This document shows, piece by piece, positions 1 through 5,233 of a stretch of 6,810 bases of DNA. The stretch lies in contig JALOQQ010000057.1 of NCBI GenBank assembly GCA_025453315.1, positions 1 through 6,810 of the forward strand, given 5' to 3'. Under the pieces are notes generated by a model. It had not been told where the DNA came from and searched no databases. It saw only the letters and a program-made list of their open reading frames with translations. Origin of the DNA: Planctomycetota bacterium (GTDB taxonomy: Bacteria; Patescibacteriota; Patescibacteriia; Patescibacteriales; UBA12465). How positions within the stretch are numbered: the first letter of the stretch is position 1; each line of letters starts with the position of its first letter. A program made the translations under genes and the position numbers.

Positions 1-39
1 CTTTATAAAAAATTATTTAAAATTATAATATTGGCAATT

Positions 40-69
40 AATAAAAGAGGCTAAACTGCCTCTTTTATT
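40..69. terminator. Rho-independent terminator hairpin, likely bidirectional
   Basis: A perfect inverted repeat: TAAAAGAGGC at 42-51 pairs with GCCTCTTTTA at 58-67 around a 6-base loop, and two more A-T pairs extend it to 40-69. The T-run lies inside the right arm and is followed by ATTGTG, so it should work moderately on the plus strand, and the A-rich left arm gives the same on the minus strand. It probably ends a gene lying left of the window. The stem is seen directly; its function is inferred. Confidence 0.7.
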
Positions 70-77
70 GTGTAGTT

Positions 78-106
78 TTGACAAAACATCTCTTTTTACT
101 TAGTAT
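78..106 (+). promoter_or_regulatory. Candidate sigma-70-type promoter for the 201-950 gene
   Basis: A perfect TTGACA at 78-83 is followed after exactly 17 bases by TAGTAT at 101-106, which matches 4 of 6 bases of the -10 consensus. TATAAA at 104-109 is an alternative -10 but with a 20-base spacer. Transcription would start near 113 and give a leader of about 88 bases before the ATG at 201. It sits just downstream of a terminator hairpin and upstream of an isolated gene, the expected place for a promoter. Confidence 0.5.
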
Positions 107-114
107 AAAGAGAT
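88..114. repeat. Inverted repeat spanning the promoter spacer (operator or second terminator)
   Basis: ATCTCTTT at 88-95 is the exact reverse complement of AAAGAGAT at 107-114, with an 11-base loop. The arms flank the candidate -10 (101-106), and the left arm lies between -35 and -10, a geometry typical of repressor operators. It could instead be a second weak terminator hairpin, but no good T-tract follows (TGATTTT only). The sequence alone cannot decide between these. Confidence 0.4.
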
Positions 115-121
115 TGATTTT

Positions 122-157
122 ATTAATCAAAAATTAATTAAGTTAATCATTATTAAT
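122..157. repeat. Four phased ATTAAT-like hexamers in the leader
   Basis: ATTAAT occurs at 122-127, 133-138 and 152-157, and GTTAAT at 142-147. Starts are spaced 11, 9 and 10 bases apart, about one helical turn. In such AT-rich DNA this may be chance. If real, it suggests bent DNA or cooperative binding of a protein on one face of the helix between promoter and start codon. Confidence 0.25.
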
Positions 158-200
158 TTTGTTCATTTTAAAATATTATAAATTTTTAAATAAATCAGCC

Positions 201-950
201 ATGAAAGTAAATGTACTATCAGCTTTAAGAGATTCCTGGGAATCAGGGCGCTATGTTAGTTTGCGCTTGAATATTGGAATTAAAAAAAATTCCCAAAGTT
301 CGGAGGCGGATTTTTTGAAAAAAATAGCCGAAGCTCTAATGACTATCGTTAGTCAGACTAAAGACTCTGTTTGTGCTTATCAATTTGATTATGATTTTTA
401 CAAACAAAAAATTGGTCGTCAAAACGCTAATAATCTTTTGCGGAGTTTTGCTCATTTTGCCAGAAAATCTAATGATCGTTTTTTAATTCTTTTGGAAGAA
501 GATGCGACTACTAAAGATTGGCCCTCACCAAACGCTATTGATTTAGCTAAAACACTCTGCTTTGACGGTGTTTATAATAGTGTTTTTCCTGATAAAATTG
601 ATGCGGCCAGTAGTGAAGAATTAGAGCCTAATGCTACTAAAGGAGTTATTTATACGGTTGGCGATGATTGTAGTTTTATTTGTTTTCCAGCCTTAACTTA
701 TAGCGAAGAGTGGTTAAAAAAATACTCATTGCCATTAAGTAGTAATAATTTCTCAGTGTTAGCGACTCTTAATGCTAACGAAATTAATTGTCAGGATGGT
801 AGTATTATTAGTTTGATTAATGATGCTAATCAAAGTTTCAAGCTATACCGCAGTATTTTAGCTACTAAAGATTTTAGTTTAAAGGTTGTGTCGAAAATTA
901 GTGAAAACATTACTGAAAAGATGCTTGGTAAGGTTTATGATACTAGGTAG
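201..950 (+). CDS. Uncharacterised protein; possible catalytically dead OMP-decarboxylase-like barrel
   Basis: This 249-residue protein has no signal peptide or membrane segment, so it should be cytoplasmic. I do not recognise it with confidence. Numbering from the ATG, a short strand (LRLNIGI, about 21-27) is followed by a helix, then CAYQFDYDFYKQKIG at 58-72, another helix, a strand ending LILLEEDATTKDW at 95-107, then a helix and FDGVYNSVFPD at 121-131. This order resembles type 2 orotidine-5'-phosphate decarboxylase, which reads roughly VCAxKPNxAFYExxG, ILDAKRGDIG and ADAVTVNPYxG. The key lysine of the KPN site is Gln-Phe here, and the DxKxxD catalytic array is replaced, so decarboxylase activity is unlikely. 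The C-terminal half matches less well and shows no GxGGQ-like phosphate loop. An in-frame TTG at 159 would add 14 residues; I prefer the ATG. It is a single-gene unit between terminators. The fold relation is an inference made by eye. Confidence 0.75.
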   Translation: MKVNVLSALRDSWESGRYVSLRLNIGIKKNSQSSEADFLKKIAEALMTIVSQTKDSVCAYQFDYDFYKQKIGRQNANNLLRSFAHFARKSNDRFLILLEEDATTKDWPSPNAIDLAKTLCFDGVYNSVFPDKIDAASSEELEPNATKGVIYTVGDDCSFICFPALTYSEEWLKKYSLPLSSNNFSVLATLNANEINCQDGSIISLINDANQSFKLYRSILATKDFSLKVVSKISENITEKMLGKVYDTR

Positions 951-1020
951 ATCGTATAGTTTTTAGCAGAAATATTAAGAGATTAAATAGCTACCATTGA
1001 AAAAGACAATTTTAGAATTT

Positions 1021-1052
1021 AAAAAGGTTGCCTTTTAAAGCAGCCTTTTTTT
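1021..1052. terminator. Bidirectional Rho-independent terminator between convergent genes
   Basis: AAAAAGGTTGC at 1021-1031 pairs with GCAGCCTTTTT at 1040-1050 (11 pairs with one G-T wobble, 8-base loop). On the plus strand a T7 run (1046-1052) completes a classic terminator about 70 bases after the 201-950 gene. On the minus strand the complement of the A-run gives a U-tract, so it can also end prmC transcription, about 65 bases past the prmC stop. Confidence 0.85.
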
Positions 1053-1115
1053 ATTTTATAAAATCTATTTATTAGATGACAGTTTTTTAATATCAAAAAG
1101 AGATTATTGTTTATT

Positions 1116-2120
1116 TTATAAATTTACTATTATCAATCTTTCTTTCTTGGCTAAATCTTTTTTTATTTCTATTTTAGCTTGAGGAAATGATTTTTTAATT
1201 AAATTCTTGGCAATATTTTTTTGCTTAGGATTTATTTCTATCATAACAATGGTTTTGATAAAATAAGAAAGTTTATCCCAAGTAGCTAATTGTTTAAAGA
1301 GTTTTTGATAATAATGCAAACCGTCTGACCCAGCTTCTAAAGCTAAATAAGGTTCTTGAGAAATGCTTGGTGAATTTTTAATTTGTTGGGGGGTGAGATA
1401 AGGAAGATTGGCTGTGATAATTAAATTTTCTATTTTCTTATAGTTGGCTGACTTTGATTTTGTTTTAGTTTCACTTAATCTTGGTTTAGCTGTAAACTTT
1501 CTTTTATTATTAAAATATTTTTCATCTAAAAATGAAAATATTTTTGTGAGAAGGTCACTTTTAAAAAACTTTATTTTATTAAAGACTTTATTTTGTTTAG
1601 CATTTTTAAGAGCAGTTTTTAAAGCGGCACTAGAAATATCTCCAGCAATAAAGGCATTGTCTTGGCCGTTAATGTTTTTAGCTAAGCTAATACTAATACA
1701 GCCCGAACCGGTACCCAAATCAATAAAAAGGGAATTATTGTGTAATTGTTTTTTACTTAATAAGTGATCAATAAATAATTCAGTTTCTGGGCGGGGAACA
1801 AGAACGTTTTTATTAACTTTAAAATTCAGACCGTAAAATTCTTTTTGTCCCAAGAGATAGGCCAAGGGATAATTAGCCATTCTTTTTTTAGTGAAAGATT
1901 TTAGTTGTTTAATAAAATTTTGTTTTAAGCTTAATTCTGGATGAGCAAATATGAAAGAACGATCTTTCTTGAGAAGAGAAGAAATTAATATTTCTGCTTC
2001 TAATTGGGGATTCTCTAGTTTAGCAAATTGAAAAGCGGAGATTGTTTTGCGCAAAGCCTCTTTAATAGTCGTGTTATTTTTTTCTATTTTAATATTATTG
2101 TTTTTTATTAAATCATTCAT
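1116..2120 (-). CDS. prmC: Peptide chain release factor N5-glutamine methyltransferase PrmC (HemK)
   Basis: PrmC uses S-adenosylmethionine to methylate the side-chain amide of the glutamine in the GGQ motif of release factors, which speeds peptide release in the cytoplasm. The 334-residue product has the usual small helical N-terminal domain (about 15-95), the linker motif PRPETE (109-114), the SAM-binding motif DLGTGSG (134-140), acidic D161 for the ribose, and a strand ending in D189. The substrate-binding NPPY motif is NLPY here (238-241), followed by the family signature EPYLALEAGSDGLHYY (256-271). Asn238, Pro240 and Tyr241 are kept; only the second position differs. A hydrophilic Lys/Asn/Ser-rich insert at about 197-229 lies between strand 4 and NLPY and makes the protein longer than typical PrmC (about 280). 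It follows prfA, its substrate's gene, in the same direction with a hairpin between. The ATG start lacks a Shine-Dalgarno sequence. Identification is firm. Confidence 0.95.
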   Translation of the reverse strand: MNDLIKNNNIKIEKNNTTIKEALRKTISAFQFAKLENPQLEAEILISSLLKKDRSFIFAHPELSLKQNFIKQLKSFTKKRMANYPLAYLLGQKEFYGLNFKVNKNVLVPRPETELFIDHLLSKKQLHNNSLFIDLGTGSGCISISLAKNINGQDNAFIAGDISSAALKTALKNAKQNKVFNKIKFFKSDLLTKIFSFLDEKYFNNKRKFTAKPRLSETKTKSKSANYKKIENLIITANLPYLTPQQIKNSPSISQEPYLALEAGSDGLHYYQKLFKQLATWDKLSYFIKTIVMIEINPKQKNIAKNLIKKSFPQAKIEIKKDLAKKERLIIVNL

Positions 2121-2146
2121 AAGAAAAATAAACTTATTTTTTATAC

Positions 2147-2173
2147 AAAAAGCAGTCCATCAGACTGCTTTCT
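2147..2173 (-). terminator. Hairpin terminator directly after prfA
   Basis: AAAGCAGTC at 2149-2157 pairs perfectly with GACTGCTTT at 2163-2171 around a 5-base loop. On the minus strand the stem is followed by a short U-run (five T, then GTATAAA), giving a compact terminator 6 bases after the prfA stop codon. Only 26 bases separate it from the prmC ATG, so prmC must be reached by read-through or have a promoter overlapping this hairpin. Confidence 0.75.
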
Positions 2174-2177
2174 TTTG

Positions 2178-3263
2178 TTATTCTTCATCATCACTGCCAG
2201 TAATAATTTGAGCCTTGCCGCTGCGCAAATCTCTTTCGTATTGGCGTAAAGCTTGGATGATTTCTTCGATATCACCATCCATAATTTTTTGTAAACCGTG
2301 CCAAGATATTTTAAGACGATGATCAGTAACGCGATCTTGGGGAAAATTGTAAGTTCTAATTTTATCACTGCGATCTCCTGAACCAACTTGATTTTTTCTA
2401 GCGGCTGATTCTTTTTTCATTCTTTCTTCTTCTTTTAAAGCATAAAGTCTGGAGCGTAAAACCTGTAAGGCTTTTTCTTTATTTTGATGTTGAGATTTTT
2501 GATCTTGGCAGGTAACGACTAGACCGGTTGGTAAGTGAGTGATGCGAATGGCTGAATAGGTGGTATTTACGCTCTGTCCGCCTGGACCAGAAGAACAATA
2601 GGTATCAATACGTATTTCATTAGCCTTTATTTCAATATCCACCTCTTCTACTTGAGGTAAAACAACAACTGTAGCGGCAGAAGTATGAATACGTCCTTGT
2701 TTTTCTGTTTCTGGAACACGTTGGACGCGGTGAGTACCACCTTCATATTTTAAGAAAGAAAAAACTTTTTGTCCGCTAATCGATAAAATAACTTCTTTAA
2801 AACCACCAATACCAATACTATTAGAATCAATCATTTCTATTTTCCAACCGTTTCTTTCACAATAACGTGAATACATGCGAAAAAGATCAGCAGCAAAAAG
2901 GGCTGACTCATCGCCACCAGTTCCAGCGCGAATTTCCATAATAACGTCTTTGCCGTCATTAGGATTGGCTGGGTTTAATTCTTCGTCTATTTTATCTTTT
3001 AATTCAATTTCTTTTTCTTCTAATCCTTTTAATTCATCGAGAGCCATCTTTTTTAGTTCTTCATCTTTTTCATTTTCAATAATTTCTTTATTACCAGAAA
3101 TGTCAGAGTTTACTTTTTCCAATTCACAAACTAAAGTCACCACTTCTTTTAAAGCAGAGTGTTTTTTGGAAATAGCCGTCATCTCTTTTAAATCGGAAAC
3201 GATTTTTGGGTCAGATAACTTTTGTTCCAATTCGGCTAGTTGTTTTTTTACAGCTTCGTACAT
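2178..3263 (-). CDS. prfA: Peptide chain release factor 1 (RF1)
   Basis: RF1 recognises UAA and UAG stop codons in the ribosomal A site and triggers hydrolysis of peptidyl-tRNA. The 361-residue length is typical. An N-terminal coiled-coil/helical domain (1-100) is followed by IRAGTGGDES (111-120), the anticodon-like PxT tripeptide as PET (184-186, within RVPETEKQGRIHTSA), and the catalytic GGQ at 228-230 within SSGPGGQSVNTT. A lysine/arginine-rich stretch and the RSDKIRTYNFPQDRVTDHR signature (298-316) complete the family. The PxT motif separates it from RF2, which has SPF. It lies between rpmE and prmC on the same strand, a common arrangement. The ATG start has an AGGA 19 bases upstream, too far to act as a normal ribosome binding site. 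No unusual residues were seen. Confidence 0.98.
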   Translation of the reverse strand: MYEAVKKQLAELEQKLSDPKIVSDLKEMTAISKKHSALKEVVTLVCELEKVNSDISGNKEIIENEKDEELKKMALDELKGLEEKEIELKDKIDEELNPANPNDGKDVIMEIRAGTGGDESALFAADLFRMYSRYCERNGWKIEMIDSNSIGIGGFKEVILSISGQKVFSFLKYEGGTHRVQRVPETEKQGRIHTSAATVVVLPQVEEVDIEIKANEIRIDTYCSSGPGGQSVNTTYSAIRITHLPTGLVVTCQDQKSQHQNKEKALQVLRSRLYALKEEERMKKESAARKNQVGSGDRSDKIRTYNFPQDRVTDHRLKISWHGLQKIMDGDIEEIIQALRQYERDLRSGKAQIITGSDDEE

Positions 3264-3289
3264 AAATTAATTTAAAATATTTTCCTATC

Positions 3290-3322
3290 AAAAAAGCAAT
3301 TGAAAAAAACAATTGCTTTTTT
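3290..3322 (-). terminator. Hairpin terminator after rpmE
   Basis: A perfect 13-base-pair stem, AAAAAAGCAATTG at 3290-3302 with its complement at 3310-3322, encloses a loop of seven A on the plus strand. Read on the minus strand the stem ends in six U, a strong Rho-independent terminator 16 bases after the rpmE stop codon. It leaves only 26 bases before the prfA ATG. The arms are nearly symmetric, so it would also terminate plus-strand transcription. Confidence 0.85.
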
Positions 3323-3338
3323 TATCTGAGTATAATAG

Positions 3339-3635
3339 CTACTTTTTAATCTTCACAACCACTCCTTTAGTTTTTCTAGCTAGGGAACGAGCAGCTTGTT
3401 TAGCTTTTTTGCCCTTTCTGTCTTGAACGCCTTCTTTAGCCTTAACTTTAGCTTCAAATTTTTCAACGCGGCGAGAGGAATCAACTAGTTTTTGTTTACC
3501 GGTATAAAAAGGATGACATTTAGAGCATAACTCAACATGCATTTCTTGTTCGGTTGAACCAATTTCAAAAACTGTTCCACAAGCACAGCGAGTGGTAGCG
3601 TTAGTGTGATATTTAGGATGAATGTCCTTTTTCAT
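3339..3635 (-). CDS. rpmE: Large ribosomal subunit protein bL31 with C-terminal basic extension
   Basis: bL31 bridges the two ribosomal subunits at the central protuberance. The N-terminus MKKDIHPKYH is the family signature. The zinc-binding form is indicated by two cysteine pairs, C17-x-C19 in TRCACGTVFEIGS and C37-xx-C40 in ELCSKCHPFYTGKQKL. The usual protein ends soon after this HPFYTGKQK motif at about 70 residues; this one runs to 98, adding a Lys/Arg/Ala-rich tail (about 60-98) that probably contacts rRNA. It is the first gene of the minus-strand group rpmE-prfA-prmC, followed by its own terminator. The ATG has no Shine-Dalgarno sequence. The four-cysteine form is the zinc-replete type rather than the cysteine-free paralogue. 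Identification is firm. Confidence 0.97.
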   Translation of the reverse strand: MKKDIHPKYHTNATTRCACGTVFEIGSTEQEMHVELCSKCHPFYTGKQKLVDSSRRVEKFEAKVKAKEGVQDRKGKKAKQAARSLARKTKGVVVKIKK

Positions 3636-3699
3636 AAAATTAGAAAATGCGGGTTTAATCTGATATCCCGACTTAAATTAATTCTTTTTATATGCTTGA

Positions 3700-3728
3700 A
3701 TGCTATCATAACTTTGAAATTTAATCAA
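3700..3728 (-). promoter_or_regulatory. Weak candidate promoter for rpmE-prfA-prmC
   Basis: On the minus strand TTGATT (3728-3723) is followed after 17 bases by TAGCAT (3705-3700), 4 of 6 matches in each box. A separate TATAAA (3692-3687) is another possible -10 but has no convincing -35. Either would give a leader of about 45-60 bases before the rpmE ATG. The element overlaps the opposing flippase promoter, so the two could interfere. Confidence 0.3.
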
Positions 3729-3741
3729 GAGTTGTTATAAT
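3714..3741 (+). promoter_or_regulatory. Promoter of the flippase-glycosyltransferase unit, leaderless
   Basis: TTGAAA at 3714-3719 (5 of 6) and a perfect TATAAT at 3736-3741 are separated by 16 bases. The ATG of the flippase begins at 3750, only 8 bases after the -10 box, so the expected transcription start falls at or within a few bases of the start codon. No ribosome binding site can fit on such a transcript. Confidence 0.65.
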
Positions 3742-3749
3742 ACGATTAT

Positions 3750-5225
3750 ATGAATAAAGTCAGCAATATTGCCCGTAATACTTCTTATTTGACCGTAGCC
3801 CTAATTATCCAAAAGGTACTCACTTTTACTTATTTTGCTCTTTTAGCTCGCTATCTTGGTCCGGAAAATTTAGGAAAATACTATTTTGCTATTTCTTTTA
3901 CTACTATTTTTTCAGTGATAGTTGATTTGGGTTTGGGTAATGTTTTGACTAGGGAAGCGGCTAAAGATAATAGTAATAGCCCGTCTTTACTGGGTAATAT
4001 ACTTTCCTTGAAGATTCCTTTGCTTTTTATCTCAATTCTAGCCGTAGCCATAATTATTAATGTTCTTCCTTACGATGGCGTTACAAGGCAGTTAGTTTAC
4101 ATTTCTTTAATTTCCATGGTTTTTGATTCTTTCTCTGGTATCTTTTTTTCTGTAGTCAGAGCTTATCATAATCTTTTTTTTGAAAGCATTTCCTCAATTT
4201 GTTTCCAAGTTATCGTGATGGTTTTGGGATTAATTGGTATTGGTTTAGGTGCTGAAGTGCGTTTAGTAATGTTACCCTTGGCGGTTGCTAGTATTTGTAA
4301 CTTTTTTTATTCTTTTTGGGTTGTCCGTCATAAGATAAGGGTGCCAATAAAATTATTTTGGAATCGTCCGCTTATTCGGCAATTAATTGTTATTACTGCA
4401 CCTTTTGCCATTTATGCTATTTTTCAAAGAGTTTATACTTATTTGGATTCGGTTTTATTATCACTTTTAGCTGGTGATCGCCAAGTCGGTCTATATCAGG
4501 TAGCTTTTAAAATTATTTTTGCTTTACAATTTTTGCCGATGGCGTTTACAGCCTCACTTTATCCAGCGATGAGTTTTTATTGGCTGAACAATCGTGAACA
4601 ATTAAAAATTTCTTTTGAAAGGGCTATTAATTATTTAACGATTATTTCTTTGCCAATTATTTTTGGTATTTTTCTTTTGGCTGATAAGGTGGTGCTAGTT
4701 TTTAAGGCTGACTACATAGAAGCGATTTGGCCACTTAAAATTTCCATCATTGCTTTGTTTTTTATTTTTTTAAATTTTCCTATCGGTTCTTTACTTAACG
4801 CTTGTGATCGTCAAGCCAGAAATACTTGGAATATGGTTTGGGCCACTATTTTGAGTGTGATAATGAATGTTATTTTAATTCCTCATTATCAAGCTCTTGG
4901 TGCTAGTATTACCGCTTTAGTTAGTAGTTTTTTTATTTTTATTTTAGGAATGTATTGGTCTTCTAAATTAATTAATTATAGCTTTAAAAAGAATCTTAAA
5001 ATTTTACTTAAAGCTTTGGGGGCTTCTCTGGCCATGGTGTTGGTTATTTTACCGCTTAAGAATAGTTTAAACTTTTTCCTAGTCAGTGCCATTGGTGCTT
5101 TGGCTTACTTTTTGATTTTGTTTTTGTTTAAAGGAATAAGACGCGAAGATGTTTTTAGTATTATAAGGTCATTTAGAAAGAAAAATACGGTTGCTTCAGA
5201 AGAGAACAGCGAATTAGTTAAATAA
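3750..5225 (+). CDS. Polysaccharide flippase of the MOP superfamily (Wzx/RfbX-like)
   Basis: Proteins of this family move lipid-linked sugar units from the inner to the outer face of the cytoplasmic membrane, for O-antigen, capsule or wall glycan assembly. The 491-residue product has about 14 hydrophobic helices, roughly at 14-34, 43-65, 88-107, 114-136, 145-167, 172-192, 209-229, 248-272, 292-312, 328-349, 362-378, 383-404, 417-436 and 442-461. Family-typical features are the N-terminal NxxY region, LLARYLGPENLGKYYFA (31-47) after helix 1, and the VDLGLGNVLTREAAKD stretch (58-73). The short tail after 461 is charged and cytoplasmic. The start codon lies 8 bases past a TATAAT box, implying leaderless translation. 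A GT4 glycosyltransferase follows 8 bases after the stop, so they are probably co-transcribed. The transported sugar cannot be told from sequence; a teichoic/teichuronic or O-antigen type exporter are both possible. Confidence 0.9.
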   Translation: MNKVSNIARNTSYLTVALIIQKVLTFTYFALLARYLGPENLGKYYFAISFTTIFSVIVDLGLGNVLTREAAKDNSNSPSLLGNILSLKIPLLFISILAVAIIINVLPYDGVTRQLVYISLISMVFDSFSGIFFSVVRAYHNLFFESISSICFQVIVMVLGLIGIGLGAEVRLVMLPLAVASICNFFYSFWVVRHKIRVPIKLFWNRPLIRQLIVITAPFAIYAIFQRVYTYLDSVLLSLLAGDRQVGLYQVAFKIIFALQFLPMAFTASLYPAMSFYWLNNREQLKISFERAINYLTIISLPIIFGIFLLADKVVLVFKADYIEAIWPLKISIIALFFIFLNFPIGSLLNACDRQARNTWNMVWATILSVIMNVILIPHYQALGASITALVSSFFIFILGMYWSSKLINYSFKKNLKILLKALGASLAMVLVILPLKNSLNFFLVSAIGALAYFLILFLFKGIRREDVFSIIRSFRKKNTVASEENSELVK

Positions 5226-5233
5226 TAATATTT

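Noticed and set aside
1..54. Possible C-terminal end of an upstream plus-strand gene ending TAA at 52-54
   Set aside because: The frame stays open from base 1, but the stop lies in the loop of the terminator hairpin and 17 codons show no recognisable feature.
1444..1767. Plus-strand open frame of 107 codons
   Set aside because: It lies wholly antisense to the firmly identified prmC, has no promoter or family features, and arises from the complement of an AT-rich coding sequence.
2141..2386. Minus-strand open frame of 81 codons in another frame
   Set aside because: It overlaps the 3' end of prfA on the same strand in a different frame and spans the terminator hairpin; no protein features.
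2875..3270. Plus-strand serine-rich open frame of 131 codons
   Set aside because: It is antisense to prfA; the Ser/Phe richness is the expected complement of Lys/Glu-rich coiled-coil codons.
3280..3283. AGGA upstream of prfA as ribosome binding site
   Set aside because: It is 19 bases from the ATG, well beyond the 5-9 bases at which such a motif works.
3650..3670. CGGG/CCCG inverted repeat in the rpmE leader as L31 autoregulatory structure
   Set aside because: Only four pairs with a 13-base loop and no further pairing; too weak to support a regulatory RNA.
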